A stretch of 64,000 nucleotides of DNA from Parasphingopyxis algicola (lineage in GTDB: Bacteria > Pseudomonadota > Alphaproteobacteria > Sphingomonadales > Sphingomonadaceae), in the NCBI RefSeq assembly GCF_013378075.1, contig NZ_CP051131.1:62001-126000 (forward strand), given 5' to 3'. Below, piece after piece: positions 25,288 to 33,126 of the stretch. The notes below the pieces were generated by a model. It did not search any database and was not told where the DNA came from. It was given only the letters and a program-made list of their open reading frames with translations. The stretch's first letter is position 1; each line of letters opens with the position of its first letter. A program made the position numbers and the translations under genes.

Positions 25288-26487
25288 ATGGATATCGAGA
25301 CCAAGATGGACCCGCTCGCCGCGAGCTTTGCGGCGATGGAGGAAGCGCCGCATGAGGAGGCGGCCCCGCCCGATGGTGATACCGCAACGGATGAGCAGGC
25401 AGACGAGCAATCGCCGGCCGAGAAGGTCGCCGAGCATATCGCGGCGGTAAAGCGCTGGATGGATGCGCATACGGTCGCCGCCGCGCGACCGGCGCTGGGC
25501 GGCACCAAGTCGATGCCGCGCGGGGAGGGCGATTTCACCGCGCGCTATCTGAGGCGCGGTCTCGAAACCGGGCTGGAGCGCAAGAGCTTCGATGGCACCA
25601 CCGGCCCGGCGGGCGGCTATGCCATCCCGCAGGAAATCGACGCGGTGATCGACCGGACCTTGAACGATATCTCGCCGATCCGGTCCATCGCCAATGTGGT
25701 GAAGGTCGGCAGCGCCGGCTACCGGAAACTCGTGACGACCGGCGGCACGCCCTCGGGCTGGGTCGCGGAAACCGCCGCGCGCCCCGAGACCGCGACGCCC
25801 GATTTCGCCGAGATCGCCCCGCCGATGGGCGAGCTGTATGCGAACCCCGCCGCCTCGCAGGCGATGCTCGACGATGCCGCCTTCGATGTCGAAGCCTGGC
25901 TCGCCAGCGAGATCGCGGCCGAGTTCGCCCAGGCCGAGGGCGCGGCCTTCGTCAACGGCTCCGGCGTCGACCGGCCCAGGGGTTTCCTTCAGGCGACGGC
26001 CACCGCCGAGGATGACACGATCCGCGCCTTCGGGTCGCTCCAATATATCGCGACCGGCGTCGATGGCGGTTTCGCGGCCAGCGATCCCGAATATGCGCTC
26101 GTCGATCTCGTCCAGTCGCTGCGCTCGCCCTATCGCCAGGGCGCGCATTTCGTGATGAACTCGGCGACGCTCTCGGCGATCCGCAAGTTCAAGACTGCGG
26201 ACGGCGCGTTCCTCTGGCAGCCGGGCCTGATGGCTGGCCAGCCCGACACGCTGCTCGGCTATCCGATCGTCGAGGCGGACGACATGCCCGACATCGCGAG
26301 CGGCACCGACGCGATCGCCTTTGGCAATTTCAGGGCCGGTTACCTGATCGCCGAACGCGCCGAGACGGCGATCCTGCGCGATCCGTTTTCGAACAAGCCG
26401 TTCGTCCATTTCTACGCGACGAAGCGCGTGGGCGGGCAGGTTTCAAACTCCGAAGCGATCAAGCTGCTGCGATTCAGCCTCTCGTAG
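25288..26487 (+). CDS. GTA major capsid protein (HK97 fold, gp5-like)
   Basis: The first roughly 85 residues of this 399-residue protein are acidic and helical (delta/scaffold domain, 'MDPLAASFAAMEEAPHEEAAPP'), to be removed by the protease. The mature capsid follows, beginning near 'YLRRGLETGLERKSFDGTTGPAGGYAIPQEID', with 'GVDRPRGFLQ' and 'AHFVMNSATLSAIRKFKTADGAFLWQPG'. AAGGAG upstream supports the start at 25288. It forms the GTA head. Confidence 0.93.
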   Translation: MDIETKMDPLAASFAAMEEAPHEEAAPPDGDTATDEQADEQSPAEKVAEHIAAVKRWMDAHTVAAARPALGGTKSMPRGEGDFTARYLRRGLETGLERKSFDGTTGPAGGYAIPQEIDAVIDRTLNDISPIRSIANVVKVGSAGYRKLVTTGGTPSGWVAETAARPETATPDFAEIAPPMGELYANPAASQAMLDDAAFDVEAWLASEIAAEFAQAEGAAFVNGSGVDRPRGFLQATATAEDDTIRAFGSLQYIATGVDGGFAASDPEYALVDLVQSLRSPYRQGAHFVMNSATLSAIRKFKTADGAFLWQPGLMAGQPDTLLGYPIVEADDMPDIASGTDAIAFGNFRAGYLIAERAETAILRDPFSNKPFVHFYATKRVGGQVSNSEAIKLLRFSLS

Positions 26488-26508
26488 CGCCGGCTCGCAA
26501 GTGTTTTC

Positions 26509-26590
26509 GTCATTCCGGACTTGATCCGGAATCCAGAGCCCAAAGCGTAGGCGCATGCCGCCCTGGACCCCGGATCAAGTCCGGGGTGAC
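26509..26590. repeat. REP/BIME-like palindromic pair B
   Basis: Two hairpins in inverted orientation: ATTCCGGA-CTTGA-TCCGGAAT and CCCCGGA-TCAAG-TCCGGGG. GTC lies at one end and GAC at the other, and CCAG/CTGG faces inward. The two hairpins can also pair with each other through CTTGATCCGG and CCGGATCAAG. It fills most of the gap after the capsid gene. Confidence 0.8.
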
Positions 26591-26698
26591 GGAAGAATTT
26601 GTCGGCAGGCTTTTGCCCCGCCGGCATGGACGCCGCGCCTTCGATGCCTCCCCTTCGTTCGGGGGCGCGGCGTTTCCTCTTTCCGATGGAAACTCTCC

Positions 26699-26980
26699 AT
26701 GACACCTATTCTCAAAGATCCCGATGCGATGCTCGGCTATACGATCCGCTGGCCGGATGCCGTTCTCGACGGCGCTGCGATCGCGAACGCCAGCTGGTCG
26801 ATCGAGCCGGACGAAGCCGGCGCCATCGTTCCGTCTTCGGACTTTATCGATGGCGGCGAGACCGGCGCGCGTTTCTCCGGCGGCCTGGCCGGACGCGTAT
26901 ATCGCGCGGTGTGCCATATTGTCCTGTCGGACGGGCGCGCAGCGGACCGCTCGCTCGTCATCCGCGTGGAGCAGCGCTGA
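26699..26980 (+). CDS. Small beta-rich GTA-cluster protein (possible Ig-like adaptor)
   Basis: This 93-residue protein ('MTPILKDPDAMLGYTIRWPDAVLDGAAIANASWSIEPDEAG', then 'YRAVCHIVLSDGRAADRSLVIRVEQR') shows alternating hydrophobic strands like an Ig-like fold. Similar small proteins sit next to capsid and connector genes in phages. It ends in a TGATG overlap with the connector gene, so it is translated with the cluster. The exact role is unknown: a head decoration or a fibre adaptor are candidates. Confidence 0.6.
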   Translation: MTPILKDPDAMLGYTIRWPDAVLDGAAIANASWSIEPDEAGAIVPSSDFIDGGETGARFSGGLAGRVYRAVCHIVLSDGRAADRSLVIRVEQR

Positions 26981-27522
26981 TGCGCGCGGAGGAAACGATA
27001 GCGGACGCCGCGCCGGTCGCGCTCGACGAGGTCAAGGCCTATCTGCGGATCGGTGTCGACGAGGACGACGCACTGCTCGCCGGACTGATCCGCACCGCGA
27101 CCCATGCCTGTGAGCGCTTTGTCGGCCAAGCCCTGCTGCTGCGCGATGCGGAGGAAACGATCCCCGTCTCGAGCGAGTGGCGGCGGCTGACCCTGACGCC
27201 GGTGACGGCGATCACCGAACTGACCGGGCTGACCGAAAGCGGTGATGCTTTCGTGCTGCCGGTCGACGCCTATGCCGTGGATATCGACGGCACAGGCGAC
27301 GGCTGGGTGCGGGTGATGGCGGCGGGCCAGGCGCGGCGCGTAACGGTCCGCTATCGCGCGGGCATGGGCGCGGACTGGAATGCCGTGCCCGAACCGCTGC
27401 GCCAGGGCATTATCCGGCTCGTCGCGCATCTCTTCACGGAGCGCGACGCGGACGACGCGCCGGGACCGCCGGCGTCCGTGGCGGCCTTGTGGCGCCCCTG
27501 GCGCAGGATGCGTGTGTCATGA
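26980..27522 (+). CDS. Head-tail connector (gp6-like)
   Basis: This 180-residue protein matches phage gp6-like connectors: 'VALDEVKAYLRIGVDEDDALLAGLIRTATHACERFVGQALL', then 'WRRLTLTPVTAITELTGL', and C-terminal 'VPEPLRQGIIRLVAHLFTERD'. It forms the adaptor ring under the portal. The start overlaps the preceding stop by one base, and the stop overlaps the next start (ATGA). Confidence 0.88.
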   Translation: MRAEETIADAAPVALDEVKAYLRIGVDEDDALLAGLIRTATHACERFVGQALLLRDAEETIPVSSEWRRLTLTPVTAITELTGLTESGDAFVLPVDAYAVDIDGTGDGWVRVMAAGQARRVTVRYRAGMGADWNAVPEPLRQGIIRLVAHLFTERDADDAPGPPASVAALWRPWRRMRVS

Positions 27523-27911
27523 GCGCCGCGATCCAGCTCACCGCCGCGCTGATGGAAGCGCTCGAAAGCCACGTGCCGCTGGCCGGGCGGCTCAACGGCG
27601 TCTTCGCCGCGCCGCCCGTGCGCGGCACGCCGCCCTATGCGCTGCTCGGCCCGATCGAGGCGCGCGACTGGAGCACCAAGACCGAAGCCGGGCGCGAACT
27701 GCGCTTCTCGGTCACGATCCTCGAACAGGAAGAGCAGGCCGGCCGGCTCGCCGAACTCATGGCCGAACTCGAAACGGCGATCGACGCCGTGCCGCGCGAC
27801 GTCGCCGGGTGGCGGATCGCGAGCTGCGTGCTGGTGCGCAGCCGGATCGATCGCAGCGGCGAACCGTGGAGCGGCATTCTCGATTATCGCGCGCGGCTGT
27901 TGGCCGCCTGA
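27519..27911 (+). CDS. DUF3168 tail terminator (gp8-like)
   Basis: This 130-residue protein contains the DUF3168 pattern 'LTAALMEALESHVPLAGRLNGVFAAPPVRGTPPYALLGPIEARDWSTKTEAGRELRFSVTILEQEEQAGRLAELM'. It should cap the tail tube at the head junction. In RcGTA, a separate gp7 lies between gp6 and gp8; no such gene is present here because the connector and this gene overlap. Confidence 0.88.
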   Translation: MSAAIQLTAALMEALESHVPLAGRLNGVFAAPPVRGTPPYALLGPIEARDWSTKTEAGRELRFSVTILEQEEQAGRLAELMAELETAIDAVPRDVAGWRIASCVLVRSRIDRSGEPWSGILDYRARLLAA

Positions 27912-27927
27912 AACCCAGGAGACAATC

Positions 27928-28335
27928 ATGGCAGTGGAAAAAGGATCGGCCTTCCTCTTGAAGGTCGGCGATGGCGGAGATCCGCCCGTGTACAGCACGG
28001 TCGCGGGCATGCGCACGACCCAGCTCTCGATCAACGGCGAGCCCGTCGTCGTGACCAACAAGGACAGCGGCGGCTGGCGCGAATTGCTGACCGGGGCGGG
28101 CGTGCGCTCCGTATCGGTTTCGGGCGCCGGGATCTTTACCGGATCGATCGCCGAAACGCGGCTCAAGAACAATGCGCTCGCCGGATCGCTGGACGATTAC
28201 GAGCTCAGCTTCGAAAGCGGCGAGCGGATGCAGGGGCGGTTCCTGATCGCCCGGCTCGACTATGCCGGCGATTTCAACGGCGAACGCAACTATACGCTCG
28301 CGCTCGAAAGCTCGGGCGAGGTGGTGAGTCTGTGA
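27928..28335 (+). CDS. GTA major tail protein (TP901-1 family, gp9-like)
   Basis: This 135-residue protein begins 'MAVEKGSAFLLKVGDGGDPPVYSTVAGMRTTQLSINGEPVVVTNKDSGGWRELLTGAGVRSVSVSGAGIF' and ends 'YTLALESSGEVVSL', the pattern of tail-tube proteins. An AGGAG site lies upstream. It polymerises into the non-contractile tail tube. The stop overlaps the gp10 start by four bases (GTGA). Confidence 0.92.
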   Translation: MAVEKGSAFLLKVGDGGDPPVYSTVAGMRTTQLSINGEPVVVTNKDSGGWRELLTGAGVRSVSVSGAGIFTGSIAETRLKNNALAGSLDDYELSFESGERMQGRFLIARLDYAGDFNGERNYTLALESSGEVVSL

Positions 28336-28664
28336 CCCTTCGACAGGCTCAGGACAGGCGGGCCAATGCCACGCGCGGCGAGGCGAAAATCGTAGTCGCG
28401 GGCGAAACGCTGCGGCTGCGGCCGAGTTTCGCGGCGCTGGTGGCGGCAGAGGAGGAACTGGGCCCGCTCTTCGCGCTGGTCGAGCGGGCGGCCGAAGGCG
28501 AGTTGCGCCTCGGCGAACTCGTGACGCTGTTCTGGCATTGCCTCGACCCGAAACCCGAAGGCTTGACCCGCGAACGCTTCGGCGAAGGCGTCGCCGCACA
28601 AGGGCTCGCCAATGTGACCCCGGCGCTCAAGACGATATTGTCGCAAATTCTACAAGGCCGGTGA
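28332..28664 (+). CDS. GTA gp10-family protein
   Basis: The core of this 110-residue protein, 'RGEAKIVVAGETLRLRPSFAALVAAEEELGPLFALVERAAEGELRLGELVTLFWHCLDP', matches the gp10 family of GTA clusters, a likely tail assembly factor. The first ten residues after the GTG start ('TLRQAQDRRA') are encoded by TTCGACAGGCTCAGGAC, which looks like a fragment of a common dispersed repeat. The family core begins only after it. Confidence 0.85.
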   Translation: MTLRQAQDRRANATRGEAKIVVAGETLRLRPSFAALVAAEEELGPLFALVERAAEGELRLGELVTLFWHCLDPKPEGLTRERFGEGVAAQGLANVTPALKTILSQILQGR

Positions 28665-28672
28665 AACACCAT

Positions 28673-28752
28673 GTCATGCCCGCAAGGGCCGGAATCCCGG
28701 GCGGCTGGCAATGACGTTTTCGGCTCTGGATTCCCGCCCTTGCGGGCATGAC
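28673..28752. repeat. REP-like element C, 25-bp near-perfect inverted repeat
   Basis: The arms 28673-28697 and 28728-28752 match at 24 of 25 positions when one is reversed. They run from GTCATGCCCG to GGAATCC and its complement. The element lies directly after the gp10 stop. The ATG of the tail chaperone (28711) is in its loop, and the right arm is translated as part of that gene. Confidence 0.88.
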
Positions 28753-28962
28753 GAAGAAATCGAAAATTTCACCGTTTCGGCCACCCGGCTGGCCGGTCTT
28801 GCCGGCGCGATGCTGGGCTGGCGGCCCGGGGAATTCTGGACCGCGACGCCAGCCGAACTCGCAACGGTCCTGATGGTCTTTTCCGATGATCGGGCAGGCG
28901 GCGCGCCCGCTACCCGATCCGATTTTGCCCGGTTGATGGAGCGATTTCCCGATGAACGATGA
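28711..28962 (+). CDS. Phage tail assembly chaperone (gp10.1-like, TIGR02216 type)
   Basis: The core of this 83-residue protein, 'ATRLAGLAGAMLGWRPGEFWTATPAELATVL', is the family signature; such chaperones hold the tape measure during tail assembly. The first 14 residues or so ('MTFSALDSRPCGHD') are encoded by the loop and right arm of repeat element C. No other in-frame ATG precedes the core, so the start codon appears to be supplied by the repeat. It overlaps the tape-measure gene by 11 bases. Confidence 0.82.
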   Translation: MTFSALDSRPCGHDEEIENFTVSATRLAGLAGAMLGWRPGEFWTATPAELATVLMVFSDDRAGGAPATRSDFARLMERFPDER

Positions 28963-29530
28963 TTTTGAAGACGAGATGATCCGCGTCCGCGCGGATACCC
29001 AAGCCTTCCGCAATGACGTGACGGACATGCGCCGGACCCTGGCAGACGGCCTGGGCGGGGCGGCCGATATGGCCGGACGACGCATCGAAAGCGCGCTGCT
29101 GCGCGCCGTCCGCACCGGCAAGCTGGGTTTCGACGATCTCAAGCGCACCGCGCTCGCCATGATGAACGATATCGCCCGCGCCGCGATCCAGGGCGGGCTC
29201 GGCTCGATCTTCGCCGGGGGCGGGAAGGGCGGGGGCGGTTTGCTCTCGCTCGGCACGCAACTGGCCAGCGCCTTTCTCGGTGTGCCGGGACGTGCAGCGG
29301 GCGGCCCGGTCTCCCCCGGCCGCGCCTATCGCGTCGGCGAGAGCGGGCCCGAGCTGTTCGTTCCGACGGCGAGCGGCCGGGTGGAACCGATGGTGCCCGG
29401 CGAGGCCGGCCGGGAGGTCCGCGTGACGATCAATCTCAACACGCCGCAGGGCGCCGAGCCAGAGGCGTTGACCCGCTCGGGCCGCCAGCTGGCGCGCGAG
29501 CTGCGCCGCGCGCTCGAACGGTCCGTATAG
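28952..29530 (+). CDS. Short tail tape-measure protein (gp11-like)
   Basis: This 192-residue protein starts 'MNDDFEDEMIRVRADTQAFRNDVTDMRRTLADGL' and has a Gly-rich membrane-interacting stretch ('GGLGSIFAGGGKGGGGLLSLGTQLASAFLG'), then 'AAGGPVSPGRAYRVGESGPELFVPTASGRV', a motif common in tape-measure proteins. Its small size fits the short tails of GTAs. It sets tail length and may help DNA entry. It overlaps the chaperone gene. Confidence 0.85.
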   Translation: MNDDFEDEMIRVRADTQAFRNDVTDMRRTLADGLGGAADMAGRRIESALLRAVRTGKLGFDDLKRTALAMMNDIARAAIQGGLGSIFAGGGKGGGGLLSLGTQLASAFLGVPGRAAGGPVSPGRAYRVGESGPELFVPTASGRVEPMVPGEAGREVRVTINLNTPQGAEPEALTRSGRQLARELRRALERSV

Positions 29531-29540
29531 GATTCGCGCC

Positions 29541-31865
29541 ATGCCCCATTGGCTCGCCGGTTCCGGCGACACCCGCCAGTTCACGCATATCAAGCGCTTC
29601 GATCCGCGGTTCTGGACGCTCAATTTCCCCCAGCCGATGATGGCCGCGGTCGTCACCACTGGTGCCGCGTCGTTGCGGATCGATGCGGTCTTCTACAATG
29701 CGGACGAGCTCGCCGGTCTGATCTGGGAGAGCGAGGATGTTTGGGATCATCCGCTGCTCGCTTACGAAACGCGCCGCGACTATCGCGGTTGCCGATTGAG
29801 CTTTCGCTGGCGTTCGGCGGGGATCATGCCGCTCGATGCGATCGACGGACCGACGCTGACGATCGAAGGGCGCGACGCGGCGGGCGTTTCGCGCAGCTGG
29901 TATGTACGGCTCTGGAACTATGCGAGCGGCATGCCGGAGGATGCGGCGATCGCGCTCGATTTCGACGCCATCGACGGCGGCTTTCTGCTTCCGGGCGAGG
30001 CCGATCCGGTTTGGGCCGGCGATATCGACCGGCTGTTCATCTCGCTCGTCCCGCCTGGCTATACCGGCGCGGCAGGGGCGCTGCCGGACGGTACCGAAGG
30101 TTGGGTCGAGCTGTCGGAGATCGCCGCGACAGGCCCGGAGTCGACGCTTGCGATTGGCGATACGATGGTTCCCGAACATGGCCTCAGGATCGCGACCGGC
30201 TATGACGACGCGTACAACCAGACGCCTGCTCGGCTGCTGCGCAATATCCTGCATCTCGGCTATCGCGCGATCATCAACCATTATGTCGGGATGAGCCATT
30301 ATTACCGGCTCCGCCATTATCCGAGCGGCTTTCTTCTCGTCACGGTGAGCGGCGGCAATCTGAACGCGCCGTGCGAGAGTTGGCATCGCGATTTTGCCGC
30401 GCGTGCCAAGGCGCTGGGCTATGAGCTGATCTTCTCCGTTTCCTACGAGCTGCTCGATTCGGCGGGGTTTGGCAGCCGCAAGCAACGCGCCGAAAATGGC
30501 GATTTCGCGTTGACCGGCTGGTACCCGCCCTCGGCCTTGCTGTCGCCGGCCAGCGCGCCGGCCGTGGATCAGGTCGCGCGCACGGCCGAATCCTTTGCCG
30601 GGATATTGCAGGATGCGGGACTCCCGGTGAAAATCCAGATCGGCGAACCCTGGTGGTGGGTCATGCTCGACGGCACGGACCGGATCTGCCTCTACGATAC
30701 AGCGGCGCAGGCCGCTTTCGGCGCCAATCTCGTGTCGATCCCCTCGATCAAGGGCCCCAAGACGCCCGAGCAGATCGCGATGCTCGACCAGGCCGGCGAC
30801 ATGCTAGCCAATTCGACGCAAACGATTGCCGACCGGGTTCGCGTCATCGACGCCAATGCCGAACTGCTGCTGCTCGTCTATCTGCCGACCGTGCTCGACG
30901 CCGAGGCACCGGAGGCCAAGCGCGCCAATGTCCCGCTCGGCTGGGCGGAGCCCGCCTTCGATATCCTCCAGCTCGAGGATTATGACTGGGTGACGACCGG
31001 CAATCGCGGCGCGACGGCACGCGGTGTCGCGGCCATGGAGGCGCGGCTCGGTTATCCGGTCGGGCGTCAGCATTACTTCTCCGGCTTCGTCCTCAATGCC
31101 GCGGACCGGGCCCAATGGGTCGAGATCGATGCCGCCGCCGAAACCGCACGGCAGCGGGGCGTCGCGGACACCTTCGTCTGGGCGCTGCCTCAGGCCGTGC
31201 GGGACGGATACACCCATTTCGACAGCATGGAGGGCGATGTGCAGGCTTTTGACGATGTCCTATTCCCACTCGCGCTCGGCCGCGACGCGATGGCGGCGCC
31301 GGGTTTTTCGACGGCGATCGTAACGACGGCTTCGGGCGCCGAGCATCGGAACAGCGACTGGAGCGATGCGCGGATGCGCTACGATGCAGGACCTGGCGTG
31401 CGCTCCGAAGACGATGTCGGGACGCTGATCGGGTTCTTCCGCGCCCGGCGCGGCGCTGCGCGCGGCTTCCGGTTTCGCGATCCTTTCGATCACAGTTCCG
31501 GCGGGATGACGGACACGCCCGCACCGACCGACCAGTTTCTGGGCGTCGGCGACGGGCAGACCACCCGCTTCGCGCTGGTCAAACGCTATGGCGAGGAGGC
31601 GGATCAGCAGGTTCGCCCGATCACCCGTCCGGTGCCCGGTTCCGTCCGTGTTGCGATCGACGGTACGGAACAGTCGAGCGGCTGGCTGTTCGACGCCGGC
31701 GAGATAGTGTTCGATACCCCGCCGGCCGCTGGCGGCGAGATCCGCGCCGGCTATCTGTTCGACGTACCGGTGCGGTTCGCCGAGGACCGGCTCGAGATCA
31801 GCCGCGCGACGTTTCGCGCCGGCGAGGCGGTCAGCGTGCCGCTGATCGAGATCCGGGAAGTCTGA
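29541..31865 (+). CDS. GTA gp12-like tail protein: TIM-barrel-like region fused to C-terminal DUF2460
   Basis: Residues about 575-774 of this 774-residue protein are DUF2460 ('FPLALGRDAMAAPGFSTAIVTTASGAEHRNSDWSDARMRYD', then 'ARGFRFRDPFDHSS'), the distal-tail gp12 domain, normally the whole protein of about 210 residues. Residues 1-210 look beta-rich ('RFDPRFWTLNFPQPMMAAVV'). Residues about 220-565 resemble a glycoside-hydrolase-like TIM barrel, with strands such as 'GYELIFSVSYELL', 'LPVKIQIGEPWWW' (E369) and 'FDILQLEDYDW' (E479). Related long proteins of alphaproteobacterial siphophages are described as non-contractile tail sheath proteins. Whether it cleaves glycans is unknown. Confidence 0.8.
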   Translation: MPHWLAGSGDTRQFTHIKRFDPRFWTLNFPQPMMAAVVTTGAASLRIDAVFYNADELAGLIWESEDVWDHPLLAYETRRDYRGCRLSFRWRSAGIMPLDAIDGPTLTIEGRDAAGVSRSWYVRLWNYASGMPEDAAIALDFDAIDGGFLLPGEADPVWAGDIDRLFISLVPPGYTGAAGALPDGTEGWVELSEIAATGPESTLAIGDTMVPEHGLRIATGYDDAYNQTPARLLRNILHLGYRAIINHYVGMSHYYRLRHYPSGFLLVTVSGGNLNAPCESWHRDFAARAKALGYELIFSVSYELLDSAGFGSRKQRAENGDFALTGWYPPSALLSPASAPAVDQVARTAESFAGILQDAGLPVKIQIGEPWWWVMLDGTDRICLYDTAAQAAFGANLVSIPSIKGPKTPEQIAMLDQAGDMLANSTQTIADRVRVIDANAELLLLVYLPTVLDAEAPEAKRANVPLGWAEPAFDILQLEDYDWVTTGNRGATARGVAAMEARLGYPVGRQHYFSGFVLNAADRAQWVEIDAAAETARQRGVADTFVWALPQAVRDGYTHFDSMEGDVQAFDDVLFPLALGRDAMAAPGFSTAIVTTASGAEHRNSDWSDARMRYDAGPGVRSEDDVGTLIGFFRARRGAARGFRFRDPFDHSSGGMTDTPAPTDQFLGVGDGQTTRFALVKRYGEEADQQVRPITRPVPGSVRVAIDGTEQSSGWLFDAGEIVFDTPPAAGGEIRAGYLFDVPVRFAEDRLEISRATFRAGEAVSVPLIEIREV

Positions 31866-32686
31866 TGGCCGATTTTCTGGCCGAGCCGGTGACCAGCATC
31901 GCCTTTTGCTGGCGGCTCGCGCGCCGTGACGGGGTGACGATCGGGTTCACCACGCACGACCGCGATCTCCTCGTCGCCGGGCTCGCCTATCGCGCGGCCC
32001 CGGGCATGCTGCCATCGGCCGTCCGGCTGACCGACGGGCTCGATGCGGATTCGATGGACGTCTCGGGCGCGCTCACCAGCGACGCGATCACCCGCGACGA
32101 TCTGACGGCGGGGAGATGGGACGGCGCGGCGGTGCGTCTTTTCGTTGTCGACTGGACGGCGCCGGAGGGCGAACAGCTGTTGCTTGCGCGCGGGGAGCTC
32201 GGGACCGTCTCGATCGAGGGTGAGGCGTTCACGGCCGAACTCAAAGGCCCGGCGGCGATACTCGACCGGCCCGTCAGCGAGGCGACGTCGCCCGAATGTC
32301 GCGCGCGGTTCGGCGACACCCGCTGCCGGGTCGATCTCGCGCCACGCACCCGCATCACCGAGATCGCGGCAGTGATCGACGGCCAGACGATCGATGTCGC
32401 GAGCGCGGCGGCGACGCAGAACGCCTATGGTTATGGCCGACTCCGATGGATCGACGGAGAGAATAGCGGGCTCTCCAATGCGGTGCTCCGTTCGGCCGGC
32501 AATCGGCTGACACTACGCGAGGCGCCGCCGTTCGCAATCGCGATCGGAACGCGGGTCGAGATCGTCGAGGGGTGCGACCGGAGTTTCGCGGCCTGCCGCG
32601 ATCGCTTCGCCAACGCGGAAAACTTCCGCGGAGAGCCGCACCTGCCGGGCAACGATCTGCTGACCCGCTATCCCGGGGCGGGCTGA
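31865..32686 (+). CDS. DUF2163 distal tail hub protein (gp13-like)
   Basis: This 273-residue protein begins 'MADFLAEPVTSIAFCWRLARRDGVTIGFTTHDRDL', typical of DUF2163. Conserved cysteines are in 'SPECRARFGDTRCRVDL' and 'GCDRSFAACRDRF', ending 'NFRGEPHLPGNDLLTRYPG'. This pattern is shared with lambda gpL-type tail-tip proteins that bind an iron-sulfur cluster, so a cluster is likely here. TGATG overlaps join it to gp12 and gp14. Confidence 0.9.
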   Translation: MADFLAEPVTSIAFCWRLARRDGVTIGFTTHDRDLLVAGLAYRAAPGMLPSAVRLTDGLDADSMDVSGALTSDAITRDDLTAGRWDGAAVRLFVVDWTAPEGEQLLLARGELGTVSIEGEAFTAELKGPAAILDRPVSEATSPECRARFGDTRCRVDLAPRTRITEIAAVIDGQTIDVASAAATQNAYGYGRLRWIDGENSGLSNAVLRSAGNRLTLREAPPFAIAIGTRVEIVEGCDRSFAACRDRFANAENFRGEPHLPGNDLLTRYPGAG

Positions 32687-33123
32687 TGCAGCCGGATGAA
32701 GCGCGGGCGGCGCGGATCGTATCGGCGGCCCGCGCCTGTATCGGGGTGCGGTTTCGCGTTCAGGGCCGCGATCCGGAGACCGGCCTCGATTGTGTCGGGT
32801 TGGCGGCGATCAGCTATCGGGCTGCAGGCGCTGCGCCCCGATTGCCCGCCGGCTATGGGTTACGCGGCGGGGATATCCGGGACGTAGGCCGATGGCTCGA
32901 GGCGAGCGGCTTGGTCCGCATCGCCGACGCGCCGGCCGGCGCGGGCGATCTGCTACTGCTCGCCCCCGGCTCCCGGCAGCTTCATCTCGCGGTCCATAGC
33001 GGCACGGGCTTCGTCCATGCCGATCTCGGTTTGCGACGTGTCGTTGAAACGCCGGGCGACCCGCCCTGGCCGCTTCTAGGCAGCTGGCGCTGGCATCCCG
33101 AAACAGTCGAACGGAATTCCTGA
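32686..33123 (+). CDS. NlpC/P60 peptidase of the GTA tail (gp14-like)
   Basis: This 145-residue protein is a C40-type cysteine peptidase with the nucleophile in 'ETGLDCVGLAAISY' and the His in 'RQLHLAVHSGTGFVHADL'. It should cut peptidoglycan peptide stems while the tail penetrates the recipient envelope. The start at 32686 overlaps the DUF2163 stop (TGATG), and four bases separate it from gp15. Confidence 0.9.
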   Translation: MQPDEARAARIVSAARACIGVRFRVQGRDPETGLDCVGLAAISYRAAGAAPRLPAGYGLRGGDIRDVGRWLEASGLVRIADAPAGAGDLLLLAPGSRQLHLAVHSGTGFVHADLGLRRVVETPGDPPWPLLGSWRWHPETVERNS

Positions 33124-33126
33124 ATC

